Of a stretch of DNA of 64,000 bases, positions 1 through 10,529 are shown piece by piece. Source of the stretch: Dechloromonas agitata is5 (GTDB lineage: Bacteria > Pseudomonadota > Gammaproteobacteria > Burkholderiales > Rhodocyclaceae). Below the pieces are notes generated by a model. The model was not told the origin of the DNA. It made no database searches and saw only the letters and a program-made list of their open reading frames with translations. Made by a program: the position numbers and the translations under genes. The stretch lies in assembly GCF_000519045.1 (NCBI RefSeq), contig NZ_KI912532.1, positions 310,001 through 374,000 of the forward strand. Direction: 5' to 3'. Each line of letters starts with the position of its first letter. Position 1 is the first letter of the stretch.

Positions 1-46
1 CGGTGCTATTATGGGGCAGCGCAAGGTGAAACGTGAAAGGTGAACC

Positions 47-604
47 GTGGTTGCATTGAATCCGCCCGTCTGCGATTTCGGCCAAGCGGCCGTCGATTTC
101 GACCTGCCCGGCATCGATGGGCGGCGCTACACCCTCGCCGACTGCCGCGGCCCGAATGGTCTGCTGGTCATGTTCATCTGCAACCACTGCCCCTACGTCA
201 AGGCGATCATCGACCGCCTGATCCGCGACTGCCGCGAACTGGCCGGGCAAGGTATCGGTTGCGTGGCGATCATGAGCAACGACGTCGTCTCCTACCCGGA
301 AGATGCGCCGGAAAACATGCGACGCTGGGCCACGGAACTGGCCTTCCCCTTTCCCTACCTGTACGACGAGAGCCAGGCCGTTGCACGGGCGTATGGCGCG
401 GTGTGCACACCGGACTTCTTCGGCTACAACGCCCGTCTGGAACTGCAGTACCGCGGCCGGCTCGATGCCTCGGGCCGCCATCCGGCGCCCCCGGATGCCC
501 GCCGCGACCTGTTCGAGGCGATGTGCGACATCGCCCGTAGCGGCCAGGGACCACGCGAGCAGATGGCATCCATCGGCTGCTCGATCAAATGGCATATTTA
601 TTAG
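47..604 (+). CDS. Thioredoxin-like AhpC/TSA family protein
   Basis: A 185-residue single-domain redoxin-fold protein, probably a thiol-disulfide or peroxide-reducing enzyme of the cytoplasm (no signal peptide is visible). A Cys45-Asn-His-Cys48 pair in the context FICNHCPYVK is the expected redox site and follows the hydrophobic beta strand typical of the fold. The GTG start is chosen because a GAAAGG Shine-Dalgarno lies just upstream and the N-terminus then fits the family; the overlapping frame from 40 has no such motif. A 9-bp inverted repeat follows the stop. Family membership is secure, the substrate is unknown. Confidence 0.82.
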   Translation: MVALNPPVCDFGQAAVDFDLPGIDGRRYTLADCRGPNGLLVMFICNHCPYVKAIIDRLIRDCRELAGQGIGCVAIMSNDVVSYPEDAPENMRRWATELAFPFPYLYDESQAVARAYGAVCTPDFFGYNARLELQYRGRLDASGRHPAPPDARRDLFEAMCDIARSGQGPREQMASIGCSIKWHIY

Positions 605-623
605 AGATTTAGCCGATTTTCTT

Positions 624-654
624 TGATAGCCGTCAACGGCGGGCTCGGCTATCA
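624..654 (+). terminator. Hairpin downstream of the thioredoxin-like gene
   Basis: TGATAGCCG at 624-632 is perfectly complementary to CGGCTATCA at 646-654, with a 13-nt loop. No clear T-run follows, so this is a weak terminator or an mRNA 3' stabilising hairpin in the 88-bp gap before the GGDEF/EAL gene. Confidence 0.4.
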
Positions 655-692
655 TCCGGCTTTATAGAAGTCTTCCCTGCCCGTATCGCCCG

Positions 693-3173
693 ATGTCGCC
701 TCCTCATTCCCTGCCGTCGTCCATCGATATCCAGCGCCAGCTGACATATCTGCAAGCGGTCGTCTCGAGCATGCCGCAGGGAATCAGCGTCTTCGACGAA
801 CAGCTGCGCTTGCGCGTCTGGAACCAGGGCTTCCTGAACGTGCTCGAACTGCCGAATCATGCGGTTTATGAAGGCGTCCCCTTTGCCGACCTGATCCGCA
901 TTCCCGCCAGCCGTGGTGAATACGGCCCGGGCAGCATCGAGGCACATGTTCAGCGCATCACTGCCCTCGCCCACCAGTTCGAGCCCCATTGCTTCGAGCG
1001 AACACGGCCGAACGGCAAGACCCATCTCGTCCAGGGCGAACCGCTGACGCTGGGCGACCAGATCGTCGGTTTCATCACCACCTACACCGACATCACCGAG
1101 CGCAAGGCCGCCGAAACCCTGTTGCGCAAGCAGCGCGATCAGTTGCAGACCGTGCTGGAAAGCATCCCGAGCGCGGTCAGCCTGTTCAACCAGGACGCAC
1201 AGCTCGAACTGTGCAACAGCGAATTCGGGCGCCTGCTCGAACTGCCGGAGACACTCACCCGACCGGGCACCTCGATCCGGGAGATGTTCCGCTTCAATGC
1301 CGAGCGCGGCGAATACGGTTCGGGCGACCCCGACCAGATCACCCGCAGCCTGATGCAGCGTGTACGGGAGCCGAGCAAGCATCATTTCGAGCGCACCCGA
1401 CCGAACGGCAAGACGCTGGAGATACGCGGCGTCCCCCTCGCCGAGGGCGGTTTCGTCACGGTCTACACCGATATCACGGAACGCCGCCACAGCGCCGAGC
1501 GTGAGCAACTGGCCCAGAAGGTGTACAGCCATTCGCCGGCCGGCATCATCTTCACCGACGAAGCCCACCGCATTCTGTCGATCAATCCGGCCACCACGCA
1601 GATGACCGGCTACGAGCCCTTCGAACTGCAGGGCCAGACCGTTTTTTCCCTGATCGAATTCGAGGCGGGGCAGTCGGCCCAGGAAATGTCCGAGCAGCTG
1701 GTCATGCGCGGCACCTGGAATGGCGAGCTGGCAGTCACCCAGAAGAACGGCCAGACCTTCCCGGCCGGCACCCGCATCAACCGGGTAGATGACCCGCAGA
1801 GTGGCCTGCCCGCCCACTACGTCTGGATTCTGGCCGATATCACCGAGCGCAAGGAGGCCGAGGATCGCATGCGCCACATCGCGCAGACCGATGCGCTGAC
1901 CGGGCTGCCCAACCGCATGGCGCTGCTCATGCGCCTCGCCCAGATCCTGCCCGATGCCCGCCGCCACCAGTGGAAGGTGGCGATGATGTTCCTCGACCTC
2001 GATCGTTTCAAGACGATCAACGACACGCTCGGCCACCAGGTCGGCGACGAGTTGCTGCGCGAGGTTGCCTGCCGGCTCTCCCGGCTGGTGCGCGAAAGCG
2101 ATTTCGTCGCCCGCCTGGGGGGCGACGAGTTCGTCATCATCCTGCCCGCCATCAGCACGCCGGCGGATGCTGCCACCGTCGCCAGCAAGATCACCGCCAC
2201 GCTATCTACACCGATCGAGGCCGATGGTCACGAGTTGCACACCAGCCCGTCGATCGGCATCAGCATCTTTCCCGACGACGGCACCGACGGCAACACCATC
2301 CTGAAGAATGCCGATACGGCGATGTACCACGCCAAGGCAGCCGGCCGGAACAACTACCAGTTCTTTGCCGCCGAGATGAACCAGTCGGCCGCCGAGCGCC
2401 TGAACATTGAGCGCATGCTGCGCCATGCCATCGCCCGCAACGAACTGAGCATCGACTTCCAGCCGCAATTCGACGCTGCCAGCCGCCAGCCGACCGGCGT
2501 CGAGGCCTTGGCCCGCTGGTATCACCCGACCGACGGCATGATCTCGCCGGCCCGCTTCATTCCGGTCGCTGAGGAAACCGGCCTGATCGTCGATATCGGC
2601 GAATGGGTGCTGACCGCCGCCTGCCGTGAGATGGCCCACTGGATTCATGCCGGCCTCAAGCCGTTGCGGGTCGCCGTCAACGTCTCGGCCCTGCAACTGC
2701 GCCGCCGCGATTTCTGCGAAACCGTGGCCAACGCGCTGGCTACCTCCGGTCTGGCGCCGGAGTTGCTCGAACTCGAAATCACCGAAAGCGCGGTGATGGA
2801 AAATCCGCAGGAAGCCATCAAGGTCCTCGAACGCCTCGGCCGGATGGGCGTCACGCTGGCCATCGACGACTTCGGTACCGGCTATTCCTCGCTCGCCTAC
2901 CTCAAGCTCTTCCCGATCGACCACCTGAAGATCGACCGTTCCTTCGTCGCCGACATCGAGCACGACCTCAACGACCGCGCCATCGCCTTCGGCACCATCG
3001 CGCTGGCCCATTCGCTCGGCCTCAAGGTCATCGCCGAGGGCGTCGAAACCGAGGACCAGCTCGACCTGCTGCGCGGCAACCGCTGCGACGAGGTGCAGGG
3101 CTACCTGCTCAGCAAGCCGATGAACAGCGGCACCGCCTTCGCCTTCCTGCACGCCCGCCAGCTGGCGGGGTAA
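693..3173 (+). CDS. PAS-PAS-PAS-GGDEF-EAL cyclic-di-GMP signalling protein
   Basis: An 826-residue soluble bifunctional-type c-di-GMP protein. Two closely similar PAS domains (about residues 20-135 and 150-265, both ending in YTDITER) are followed by a third PAS (about 275-390), a GGDEF domain and an EAL domain. The GGDEF motif is intact (residues 476-480) and a product-inhibition RxxD (RESD) lies exactly five residues before it, so diguanylate cyclase activity is plausible. The EAL domain keeps EAL (604-606), [23 protein letters not shown] and the late EGVE glutamate, so phosphodiesterase activity is also plausible. No membrane segment is seen, so it should sense a cytoplasmic signal. It appears to be a single-gene unit. 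Confidence 0.93.
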   Translation: MSPPHSLPSSIDIQRQLTYLQAVVSSMPQGISVFDEQLRLRVWNQGFLNVLELPNHAVYEGVPFADLIRIPASRGEYGPGSIEAHVQRITALAHQFEPHCFERTRPNGKTHLVQGEPLTLGDQIVGFITTYTDITERKAAETLLRKQRDQLQTVLESIPSAVSLFNQDAQLELCNSEFGRLLELPETLTRPGTSIREMFRFNAERGEYGSGDPDQITRSLMQRVREPSKHHFERTRPNGKTLEIRGVPLAEGGFVTVYTDITERRHSAEREQLAQKVYSHSPAGIIFTDEAHRILSINPATTQMTGYEPFELQGQTVFSLIEFEAGQSAQEMSEQLVMRGTWNGELAVTQKNGQTFPAGTRINRVDDPQSGLPAHYVWILADITERKEAEDRMRHIAQTDALTGLPNRMALLMRLAQILPDARRHQWKVAMMFLDLDRFKTINDTLGHQVGDELLREVACRLSRLVRESDFVARLGGDEFVIILPAISTPADAATVASKITATLSTPIEADGHELHTSPSIGISIFPDDGTDGNTILKNADTAMYHAKAAGRNNYQFFAAEMNQSAAERLNIERMLRHAIARNELSIDFQPQFDAASRQPTGVEALARWYHPTDGMISPARFIPVAEETGLIVDIGEWVLTAACREMAHWIHAGLKPLRVAVNVSALQLRRRDFCETVANALATSGLAPELLELEITESAVMENPQEAIKVLERLGRMGVTLAIDDFGTGYSSLAYLKLFPIDHLKIDRSFVADIEHDLNDRAIAFGTIALAHSLGLKVIAEGVETEDQLDLLRGNRCDEVQGYLLSKPMNSGTAFAFLHARQLAG

Positions 3174-3207
3174 AATCGCGTTTTTCGACAACGCCGCAGG
3201 AGTTCCC

Positions 3208-4221
3208 ATGGCACAGCGCACGCTGGCTCGCTATCTGACCGAAGAACAACGCACCAAGGGCGCCATCACCGGCGATCTCAAGTTCCTGATCGAGATCGTC
3301 GCCCGTGCCTGCCAGGCTATTTCCGTTGCCATCGGCAAGGGCGGCCTGGGCGGCGTGCTCGGCGAAGCGGGCAGCGACAACGTGCAGGGCGAGGCGCAAA
3401 AGAAGCTCGACGTGCTGTCCAACGAGATCCTGCTCGACGCCAACGAATGGGGCGGCCATCTCGCCGCCATGGCCTCCGAGGAAATGGACTTGCCGCACCT
3501 GGTACCGCACCGTTTCCCGAAGGGCGAATACCTGCTCACCTTCGACCCGCTCGACGGCTCGTCGAACATCGATGTCAACGTGTCGATCGGTACCATTTTC
3601 TCGGTGCTGAAATGCCCGGACGGCGCCGACCTGAGCACGCCGGCAGCCGCCGAACAGGCCTTCCTGCAACCCGGCACGGCGCAAGTCGCGGCGGGCTACG
3701 CCGTGTACGGCCCGACCACGCTGCTCGTCCTGAGCGTGGGCGACGGCGTCGTCGTGTTTACCCTCGACCGCGAGCAGGGGCAGTTCGTGCTGACCCAGGA
3801 GAATGTCCGCATCCCGGCCGACACCAAGGAATTCGCCATCAACATGTCGAACCAGCGCTTCTGGGAGGCACCGGTCCAGCGCTACGTCGCCGAAATGCAG
3901 GCCGGCCGGGAAGGCCCGCTCGGCAAGGACTACAACATGCGCTGGGTGGCGTCGATGGTGGCCGACGTGCATCGCATCATGACGCGCGGCGGCATCTTCA
4001 TGTACCCGCTGGACAGCAAGATGAAAGACAAGGGTGGCAAGCTGCGCCTGATGTACGAAGCCAACCCGATGGCTTTCCTGGTCGAGCAGGCCGGCGGCGC
4101 CGCGACGACGGGCCGCCAGCGCATTCTCGACATCCAGCCGGACAACCTGCACCAGCGCGTGCCGGTCATCCTCGGTTCGAAGAACGAGGTGGAGCGCGTC
4201 ACTGGCTATCACGCGGCCTGA
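3208..4221 (+). CDS. fbp: Fructose-1,6-bisphosphatase class I
   Basis: This 337-residue enzyme hydrolyses fructose 1,6-bisphosphate to fructose 6-phosphate in gluconeogenesis (or the Calvin cycle). The metal/phosphate motif [12 protein letters not shown] and the C-terminal [20 protein letters not shown] block are those of class I FBPase, and the length is normal for the family. A GCAGGAG Shine-Dalgarno precedes the ATG by 6 nt. It opens a 10-kb central-carbon cluster (tkt, gap, epd, pgk, pyk, fba) on the same strand, which supports a role in triose/hexose interconversion. No key residue is missing. Confidence 0.97.
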   Translation: MAQRTLARYLTEEQRTKGAITGDLKFLIEIVARACQAISVAIGKGGLGGVLGEAGSDNVQGEAQKKLDVLSNEILLDANEWGGHLAAMASEEMDLPHLVPHRFPKGEYLLTFDPLDGSSNIDVNVSIGTIFSVLKCPDGADLSTPAAAEQAFLQPGTAQVAAGYAVYGPTTLLVLSVGDGVVVFTLDREQGQFVLTQENVRIPADTKEFAINMSNQRFWEAPVQRYVAEMQAGREGPLGKDYNMRWVASMVADVHRIMTRGGIFMYPLDSKMKDKGGKLRLMYEANPMAFLVEQAGGAATTGRQRILDIQPDNLHQRVPVILGSKNEVERVTGYHAA

Positions 4222-4263
4222 CCTGCTAAAGTCGCAGGTCCCCAACGTCATAGGATGACAGCG

Positions 4264-4962
4264 ATGTCCAAGCTCACCCTCGCCCTCCTGTTCTCAGCCG
4301 GGGCACTGATCACCGGCTGCAAGAGCAACGAAACCAAACCGGAAGAGCCGGCACCGGCGCCAACTGCGGCTGCGACATCAGCGCCGGAGCCGGCCCCGGC
4401 CGCCAAACCGGTGTGCCCGCCGGAGCAGCCGGCAGCCAAGAAAAAGACCGCCAAGACCAAGGCGAAGAGCAAGACCGAGGACAAGCCGCTCGATTGCGAG
4501 CCGGCCAAACCGGCCGCTTCGACCGCAACGGCCCCCGCCGCCGCGCCGGTCGCCCCGGCGCCCCGCACCGGCCGCATCATGCATGGCCAGTACGACATTT
4601 CCGGCAACAAGCCGGTGACCGACATTGCCCAGGTGCAGTCCGGCCAGGGCACGATGGTCAAGGGGGAGCGCGACTGGGAAGGTGAAATCACCGGCGTTCC
4701 GGCCGCCGGCACGACCTTCACGAAACTGCGCATCGGCATGTCGCGCCAGCAGGCCATCGACCTTGCCGGCCAACCGACCGACCAGGGTGCCTACATTACC
4801 GGCAAGGCCTGGATTCCGTTCTATTTCGGCAGCGACCGGGCGCGCTGGGAAATGGCCTACAAGGGCAAGGGGCGTCTGATCTTCTCGCAGAATGCCGGCT
4901 TCGGCACTGACTTCTATCTGACGTGGGTCATCCACAACGAGAAGGATACCGGCTACCGCTAA
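4264..4962 (+). CDS. Putative lipoprotein with Ala/Pro/Lys-rich linker and SmpA/BamE-like C-terminus
   Basis: A 232-residue predicted lipoprotein. The N-terminus has a hydrophobic signal ending in a lipobox (ITGC), followed by about 80 residues of Ala/Pro/Lys/Glu-rich low complexity. The C-terminal third has a short folded segment (LRIGMSRQQAIDLAGQPTD) resembling the SmpA/OmlA (BamE) turn; this similarity is my inference. I place the start at 4264, because AGGA at 4252-4255 is 8 nt upstream; an in-frame ATG at 4255 overlaps that motif. It interrupts the fbp-tkt pair, but nothing suggests a metabolic role. The specific function is unknown. Confidence 0.72.
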   Translation: MSKLTLALLFSAGALITGCKSNETKPEEPAPAPTAAATSAPEPAPAAKPVCPPEQPAAKKKTAKTKAKSKTEDKPLDCEPAKPAASTATAPAAAPVAPAPRTGRIMHGQYDISGNKPVTDIAQVQSGQGTMVKGERDWEGEITGVPAAGTTFTKLRIGMSRQQAIDLAGQPTDQGAYITGKAWIPFYFGSDRARWEMAYKGKGRLIFSQNAGFGTDFYLTWVIHNEKDTGYR

Positions 4963-4974
4963 GCCGACAGGTGA

Positions 4975-5008
4975 GGCCCGCCATGCCGGCAACATGGCAC
5001 GACGGGCC
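4975..5008 (+). terminator. Imperfect hairpin after the lipoprotein gene
   Basis: GGCCCG (4975-4980) pairs with CGGGCC (5003-5008), and inside it TGCC (4984-4987) pairs with GGCA (4996-4999). There is no T-tract, so it may be a Rho-dependent end or a stabilising structure. The tkt gene starts 70 nt later. Confidence 0.35.
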
Positions 5009-5077
5009 GCGCACCCTATCCAAATCATGGTTTTTGCCGGATAATTTTGCCTTTTTCGCAGGCTGGATTTCCGGAAC

Positions 5078-7081
5078 ATGAGCGTCAGCACACCTCCCAA
5101 GTTTTCACCCTTGACCGGCGCCATCCGCGCCCTCGCCATGGACGCCGTCCAGCAGGCCAATTCCGGCCACCCGGGCGCCCCGATGGGCATGGCGGAAATC
5201 GCCGAAGTGCTATGGCGCCGCCACCTGCGACACAATCCGGCCAATCCGCAATGGCCTGACCGCGACCGCTTCGTGTTGTCGAACGGCCACGGCTCGATGC
5301 TGATCTACGCGCTGCTCCACCTGACCGGCTACGACCTGTCGATCGACGACCTCAAGCAGTTCCGCCAACTCAAGTCGCGCACCGCCGGCCACCCCGAGTT
5401 CGGCCACACGCCGGGCGTTGAAACGACTACCGGGCCGCTCGGCCAGGGCATCACCAACGCCGTCGGCATGGCACTCGCCGAAAAGGTGCTCGCCGCCGAG
5501 TTCAACAAGCCGGGCCACGAAATCGTCAATCACCACACCTACGTCTTCTTGGGCGACGGTTGCCTGATGGAAGGCGTCTCGCACGAAGCCTGCTCGCTGG
5601 CCGGCACCCTCGGCCTGGGCAAGCTGATCGCCTTCTGGGACGACAACGGCATCTCGATCGACGGCCACGTCGAAGGCTGGTTCACCGAAGACATGCCGAA
5701 GCGTTTCGAATCCTACGGATGGCATGTCATCCCGGCGGTCAACGGCCATAATGCCGATGAAATCGAGAAGGCCCTGCTCGCCGCCAAGGCGGTCACCGAC
5801 AAGCCGAGCCTGATCTGCTGCAAGACCACCATCGGCATGGGCTCGCCGAACAAGCAGGGCTCGCACGACTGCCACGGGGCGCCACTCGGCAAGGACGAAA
5901 TTGCCGCCGCCCGCGAATACATCGGCTGGCCGCATGCGCCGTTCGAGATTCCGGACGACGTCTACAGCGCCTGGAACCGCAAGCCGGCCGGCGCCGTCTT
6001 CCAGGAAAACTGGGACAAGCGTTTCGCCGCCTACCGCGCGGCCTTCCCGGCTGAAGCGGCCGAGTTCGAGCGCCGCGTCATGAAATCCGAACTGCCGGCC
6101 AGTTGGGAAGCGACCAAGGCAACCTACGTCGGCGCCTGCCGCGACAAGGCCGAGAACATCGCCACCCGCAAGGCTTCGCAGAACGCCATCGCCGCCCTGG
6201 TTCCGGCCGTACCGGAAATCTTCGGCGGCTCGGCCGACCTGGCCGGCTCCAACCTGACCTTCGTCAAGGGCAGCAAGGGCGTCACCAAGACCGAAGGCGG
6301 CAACTACTGCTACTACGGTGTGCGTGAATTCGGCATGACCGCCATTGCCAACGGCATCGCGCTGCACGGCGGCCTGATTCCCTACACCGCGACCTTCCTG
6401 GTCTTCTCGGATTACGCCCGCAACGCCATCCGCATGGCGGCGCTGATGAAGCAGCGCCAGATCATGGTCTACACCCATGACTCCATCGGCCTCGGCGAAG
6501 ACGGCCCGACGCACCAGCCGGTCGAGCATATCCCGTCGCTGCGCATCATCCCGAACGTCGATGTCTGGCGCCCGGCCGACGCAACCGAAACCGCCATCGC
6601 CTGGACGGCTGCCGTCGAACGCACCGACGGCCCGAGCATCCTGGCCCTGTCGCGCCAGAATCTGCCGACCGTGACGCAGAAGATCGCCGATGCCGAGATC
6701 GCCAAGGGCGGCTACATCCTGTCCGACGCCGCCGACGCCAAGGCCGTACTGATCGCCACCGGCTCCGAAATCAAGCTGGCCCTCGACGCCCAGGCTGCAC
6801 TGGCCGCCGAAGGCATCGCCGTGCGCGTCGTGTCGATGCCCTGCACCAACGTCTTCGACCGCCAGGACAAGGCCTACCGCCTGTCCGTGCTCGGCGCCCA
6901 CCTGCCGCGCGTCGCCATCGAAGCGGCGCACCCGGATTTCTGGCGCAAGTATGTCGGCCTGCACGGTGCCGTGATCGGCATCGACCGCTTCGGTGAATCC
7001 GCGCCGGCCAACCAGTTGTTCGATCTTTTCGGTTTCACCGTGGCCAATGTCGTTTCGACGACCAAGGCACTGCTGTCCTGA
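5078..7081 (+). CDS. tkt: Transketolase
   Basis: A 667-residue thiamine-diphosphate enzyme that moves two-carbon ketol units between sugar phosphates in the pentose phosphate pathway. The N-terminal GHPGAPMG motif, the ThDP-binding GDGCLMEG...N block (residues about 155-190) and the C-terminal pyrimidine domain with GEDGPTHQP are all present at the usual spacing. Length matches the bacterial family. The ATG gives the expected start before [16 protein letters not shown]. It lies 33 nt upstream of gap, whose start has a good GAGAGGA ribosome site, so the two are probably co-transcribed. Confidence 0.97.
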   Translation: MSVSTPPKFSPLTGAIRALAMDAVQQANSGHPGAPMGMAEIAEVLWRRHLRHNPANPQWPDRDRFVLSNGHGSMLIYALLHLTGYDLSIDDLKQFRQLKSRTAGHPEFGHTPGVETTTGPLGQGITNAVGMALAEKVLAAEFNKPGHEIVNHHTYVFLGDGCLMEGVSHEACSLAGTLGLGKLIAFWDDNGISIDGHVEGWFTEDMPKRFESYGWHVIPAVNGHNADEIEKALLAAKAVTDKPSLICCKTTIGMGSPNKQGSHDCHGAPLGKDEIAAAREYIGWPHAPFEIPDDVYSAWNRKPAGAVFQENWDKRFAAYRAAFPAEAAEFERRVMKSELPASWEATKATYVGACRDKAENIATRKASQNAIAALVPAVPEIFGGSADLAGSNLTFVKGSKGVTKTEGGNYCYYGVREFGMTAIANGIALHGGLIPYTATFLVFSDYARNAIRMAALMKQRQIMVYTHDSIGLGEDGPTHQPVEHIPSLRIIPNVDVWRPADATETAIAWTAAVERTDGPSILALSRQNLPTVTQKIADAEIAKGGYILSDAADAKAVLIATGSEIKLALDAQAALAAEGIAVRVVSMPCTNVFDRQDKAYRLSVLGAHLPRVAIEAAHPDFWRKYVGLHGAVIGIDRFGESAPANQLFDLFGFTVANVVSTTKALLS

Positions 7082-7114
7082 TTCAAAACTTCAACGCAGA
7101 GAGGAAAAAATTCC

Positions 7115-8143
7115 ATGGCTATCAAGGTTGCAATCAACGGTTTTGGTCGTATCGGTCGCTGCACGCTGCGTGCCATCTACGAGCAGGGCCTGCAGAACGA
7201 ATTCGACGTCGTCGCGATCAACGCCTCCGGCGACCTGGCGACCAACGCCCACCTGCTGAAGTACGACACCACGCACGGCCGCTTCGGCACCTCGGTCGAA
7301 ACCGAAGGTGAAAACTGCATCATCATCGACGGCAAGAAGATCGCCTTCTACTCGACCAAGGACCCGAAGGGCGTCAACTGGGCCGACCACGGCGTCGACG
7401 TCCTGCTCGAATGCACCGGCGCCTACACCACCAAGGCCAAGGCTCAGGCCCTGCTCGAGCAAGGCGCCAAGCGCGTGCTGATCTCCGCCCCGGGCGGTGA
7501 CGACGTCGATGCGACCATCGTCATGGGCGTCAACGAGGGCGTTCTCAAGGCCGGCGACACCGTCGTCTCCAACGCCTCCTGCACGACCAACTGTCTGGCC
7601 CCGGTGGCCAAGGTGCTGTCCGACGCCATCGGCATCAAGTCCGGCCTGATGACCACCGTGCACGCCTATACCAACGACCAGGTCACCGTCGACGTCCGTC
7701 ACAAGGACCTGCGTCGCGCCCGCGCCGCTGCCGCCAACATCATCCCGACCAAGACCGGTGCCGCCAAGGCCGTCGGCCTGGTGCTGCCGCAACTGGTCGG
7801 CAAGTTCGACGGTTTCGCGCTGCGCGTCCCGACCATCAACGTCTCGCTGGTCGACCTGACCTTCACCGCCGAGCGCGCCACCACCAAGGACGAAATCAAC
7901 GCCCTGATGACCGCCGCCGCCAACGGCCCGCTGAAGGGCATCATGGCCGTCAACAACGAGCCGCTGGTCTCCTCCGACTTCAACCACACGACCGTTTCCT
8001 CGACCTTCGACGCCACCCAGACCCGCGTCCTGAAGGCTGAAGACGGCTCGACGCTGGTCAAGGTCCTGGCCTGGTACGACAACGAGTGGGGTTACTCCTG
8101 CCGCATGCTGGATGCCGCCCGCGCCTGGATGAACGCCAAGTAA
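7115..8143 (+). CDS. gap: Glyceraldehyde-3-phosphate dehydrogenase, type I
   Basis: A 342-residue NAD(P)-dependent GAPDH that converts glyceraldehyde 3-phosphate to 1,3-bisphosphoglycerate. The N-terminal INGFGRIGR dinucleotide-binding loop, the catalytic SNASCTTNC block (Cys156) and the [12 protein letters not shown]-terminus are textbook. A purine-rich GAGAGGA ribosome site precedes the ATG. A strong intrinsic terminator follows the stop by 19 nt, separating it from the paralogous epd gene. Together with the downstream pgk it forms the lower-glycolysis couple. Confidence 0.97.
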   Translation: MAIKVAINGFGRIGRCTLRAIYEQGLQNEFDVVAINASGDLATNAHLLKYDTTHGRFGTSVETEGENCIIIDGKKIAFYSTKDPKGVNWADHGVDVLLECTGAYTTKAKAQALLEQGAKRVLISAPGGDDVDATIVMGVNEGVLKAGDTVVSNASCTTNCLAPVAKVLSDAIGIKSGLMTTVHAYTNDQVTVDVRHKDLRRARAAAANIIPTKTGAAKAVGLVLPQLVGKFDGFALRVPTINVSLVDLTFTAERATTKDEINALMTAAANGPLKGIMAVNNEPLVSSDFNHTTVSSTFDATQTRVLKAEDGSTLVKVLAWYDNEWGYSCRMLDAARAWMNAK

Positions 8144-8162
8144 GCGCGCGCAAGAGGATAGA

Positions 8163-8185
8163 GGGGCCGCAAGGCCCCTTTTTTT
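8163..8185 (+). terminator. Intrinsic terminator of gap
   Basis: GGGGCC (8163-8168), a GCAA tetraloop and GGCCCC (8173-8178) are followed by seven T (8179-8185). This is a strong Rho-independent terminator. It ends only 9 nt before the start codon of epd. Confidence 0.9.
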
Positions 8186-8194
8186 GCCCCCTCC

Positions 8195-9262
8195 GTGACA
8201 CACCGCCCCCCCTATCGCCTCGCCATCAACGGATACGGCCGCATCGGCCGTTGCTTCCTGCGTGCACTGCTGGAATCCCCGGTCGCCCATCCCTTCCAGG
8301 TCGTCGCCCTCAACGAGCCGGCCAACCTGGAGAGCATGGCCTACCTGACGCGCTACGACTCGACGCATGGCCGTTTCCCCGGCCTGGTCGAAGCGGTCGA
8401 TGGGGAACTGCGCATCGACCATCGGCCGATCCGCGTCAGCCATGCGCGGACGCCGGAAGCGGTTGATTGGCGCAACATCGACCTGGTTGTCGAATGCTCC
8501 GGCGCCTACGGCAAGCGCGCCGATCTGCAGCGCTTCCTGGCCGCCGGCTGCCCCCGCCTGCTGCTCTCGCACCCCGGGGCCAGCGCCGACGATGTCGACG
8601 CGACCATCGTTGCCGGCATCAATCAGGACAAGCTGACCGGCAGCGAAAAGCTGGTTTCCGCCGCCTCCTGCACGACCAACGCCATCGTGCCGCTGCTCGA
8701 CCTGCTCGACCGCGAAGTCGGCATCGAGGAAGCCCTGCTCACCACGCTGCACTCGGTGATGAACGACCAGCCGCTGATCGATGGCTACCACCACGACGAC
8801 CTGCGCCGCACCCGCTCGGCGATGCAGTCGATCATCCCGGTGTCGACCGGCCTGGCGCGCGGCATCGAGCGCCTGTTGCCGCGCCTGGCCGGCCGCGTCC
8901 AGGCCAAGGCCATCCGCGTGCCGACGACCAATGTCTCGGCCATCGACCTGACCCTCGTCACCGAACGTCCAGTGTCGGCGCACAGTATCAACACCCTGCT
9001 CGCCAACGCCGCTTTCGGCCGGCTCAAATCGCTGGTCGCCTATTCCGAGGCCGCACACGCCTCGATCGATTTCAATCACGACCCCCATTCGGCCATCGTC
9101 GACGGCAGCCAGACGCGCACCAGCGGTGCCCACCTGGTCAATCTGTTCGTCTGGTTCGACAACGAATGGGGCTTCGCCAACCGCATGCTGGAGGTCGCCG
9201 CGCACTGGTCGCGCCTCTGGTCCCCGCATTACATCCAGCCACAATCAGGAGATCAACCATGA
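8195..9262 (+). CDS. epd: Erythrose-4-phosphate dehydrogenase-like GAPDH paralogue
   Basis: A 355-residue GAPDH-fold protein whose closest match by eye is E. coli Epd, which oxidises erythrose 4-phosphate to 4-phosphoerythronate for pyridoxal phosphate synthesis. Support: the [18 protein letters not shown] segment, SGAHL and [13 protein letters not shown], and the order epd-pgk-(pyk)-fba, as in enterobacterial epd-pgk-fba. Catalytic Cys159 is present in SCTTNA, but the second Cys of the usual SCTTNC is Ala163. The only in-frame start is GTG 8195 (a stop lies at 8159-8161), and no Shine-Dalgarno precedes it because the gap terminator occupies that space. The stop overlaps the pgk ATG by 4 nt, so pgk is probably translationally coupled. 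A plain second GAPDH is the alternative. Confidence 0.85.
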   Translation: MTHRPPYRLAINGYGRIGRCFLRALLESPVAHPFQVVALNEPANLESMAYLTRYDSTHGRFPGLVEAVDGELRIDHRPIRVSHARTPEAVDWRNIDLVVECSGAYGKRADLQRFLAAGCPRLLLSHPGASADDVDATIVAGINQDKLTGSEKLVSAASCTTNAIVPLLDLLDREVGIEEALLTTLHSVMNDQPLIDGYHHDDLRRTRSAMQSIIPVSTGLARGIERLLPRLAGRVQAKAIRVPTTNVSAIDLTLVTERPVSAHSINTLLANAAFGRLKSLVAYSEAAHASIDFNHDPHSAIVDGSQTRTSGAHLVNLFVWFDNEWGFANRMLEVAAHWSRLWSPHYIQPQSGDQP

Positions 9263-10443
9263 ACGTCATCAAACTGGCCGACCTCGATGTTTCCGGCAAG
9301 CGTGTCTTCATCCGTGCCGACCTCAACGTCCCGCAGGACGAAGCCGGCAACATCACCGAAGACACCCGCATCCGCGCTTCGCTGCCGTCGATCAAGTACT
9401 GTGTCGAAAAGGGCGCCGCGGTCATGGTCACCTCCCACCTCGGCCGGCCGACCGAAGGCGAACTCAACCCGGAAGACAGCCTGATGCCGGTCGCCGTGCG
9501 CCTCGGCCAGATGCTCAAGCAGCCAGTGCGCCTGATCACCGACTGGGTCGATGGCGGCTTTGACGTCAAGCCGGGCGAAGTCGTGCTGCTCGAGAACTGC
9601 CGCGTCAACAAGGGCGAGAAGAAGAACAACGACGAACTGGCCCAGAAGATGGCCAAGCTGTGCGACATCTACGTCAATGATGCCTTCGGCACCGCCCACC
9701 GCGCCGAAGCGACCACCCATGGCATCGCCAAGTACGCCCCGGTGGCCTGCGCCGGCATGCTGATGGGCGCCGAGATCGACGCCCTGTCCAAGGCCCTGCA
9801 CAACCCGAAGCGCCCGCTCGTCGCGATCGTCGGCGGCTCCAAGGTGTCGTCCAAGCTGACCATCCTCAAGTCGCTGGCCGACAAGGTCGACCAGCTGATC
9901 GTCGGCGGCGGCATCGCCAACACCTTCCTGCTCGCCGACGGCAAGCGCATCGGCCAGTCGCTGGCCGAGCCGGACCTGGTCAAGGAAGCCCATGCCATCA
10001 TGGACATCATGAAGGAACGCGGCGCCGAAGTGCCGTTGCCGACCGACGTCGTCGTCGCCGACGAAGTCTCCGCCCTGGCCCGCGCCAACAAGATTTCGGT
10101 CGAGGACGTGCATGCCCACGACCGCATCCTCGACGTCGGCCCGAAGACCGCCGCCAAGCTGGCCGAGATCATCGCCAACGCCGGCACCATCGTCTGGAAC
10201 GGCCCGGTCGGCGTCTTCGAACTGCCGCAGTTCGCCGGCGGCACCAAGATGATGGCCTCCGCCATCGCCCACTCCGAGGCTTTCTCCATCGCCGGCGGCG
10301 GCGACACGCTGGCCGCCATCGCCAAGTTCCACATCGCCGACGATGTCGGCTATATCTCGACCGGCGGCGGCGCCTTCCTGGAATTCCTCGAAGGCAAGAC
10401 CCTGCCGGCCATCGCCGTGCTCGAAGAGCGGGCGAAGGGCTAA
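9259..10443 (+). CDS. pgk: Phosphoglycerate kinase
   Basis: A 394-residue enzyme that transfers the acyl phosphate of 1,3-bisphosphoglycerate to ADP. The N-terminal RADLNVP substrate loop, TSHLGRP, the GGSKVSSK lysine region, and the nucleotide-binding WNGPVGVFE and GGGDT motifs are intact. The ATG overlaps the epd stop (ATGA) and has an AGGAGA ribosome site inside epd. A longer frame reading back to 8467 only runs through epd in another frame and is not the true N-terminus. It sits in the gap-epd-pgk-pyk-fba run. Confidence 0.97.
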   Translation: MNVIKLADLDVSGKRVFIRADLNVPQDEAGNITEDTRIRASLPSIKYCVEKGAAVMVTSHLGRPTEGELNPEDSLMPVAVRLGQMLKQPVRLITDWVDGGFDVKPGEVVLLENCRVNKGEKKNNDELAQKMAKLCDIYVNDAFGTAHRAEATTHGIAKYAPVACAGMLMGAEIDALSKALHNPKRPLVAIVGGSKVSSKLTILKSLADKVDQLIVGGGIANTFLLADGKRIGQSLAEPDLVKEAHAIMDIMKERGAEVPLPTDVVVADEVSALARANKISVEDVHAHDRILDVGPKTAAKLAEIIANAGTIVWNGPVGVFELPQFAGGTKMMASAIAHSEAFSIAGGGDTLAAIAKFHIADDVGYISTGGGAFLEFLEGKTLPAIAVLEERAKG

Positions 10444-10457
10444 GCACGTCACCGTCA

Positions 10458-10486
10458 ACCGGCCGGCCGCAGGATGGCTGGCCGGT
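10458..10486 (+). other. GC-rich hairpin between pgk and pyk
   Basis: ACCGGCC (10458-10464) pairs with GGCCGGT (10480-10486), and the stem continues inward with one wobble around a short loop. No T-tract follows, so transcription into pyk may continue; it may be an RNA-processing or stabilising element. Confidence 0.4.
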
Positions 10487-10529
10487 CAAGCAGAATAGTC
10501 GGAATACAAATTGCGGGGGAAGGGAAGCA

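Noticed and set aside
5210..6964. Long antisense open frame across tkt
   Set aside because: A GC3-bias shadow of the tkt gene; no ribosome site or family similarity.
7091..9244. Very long minus-strand frame across gap/epd
   Set aside because: Gly/Asp/Arg-rich shadow of two confident genes.
8467..9258. N-terminal extension of pgk
   Set aside because: It reads epd in the wrong frame; the true pgk start overlaps the epd stop.
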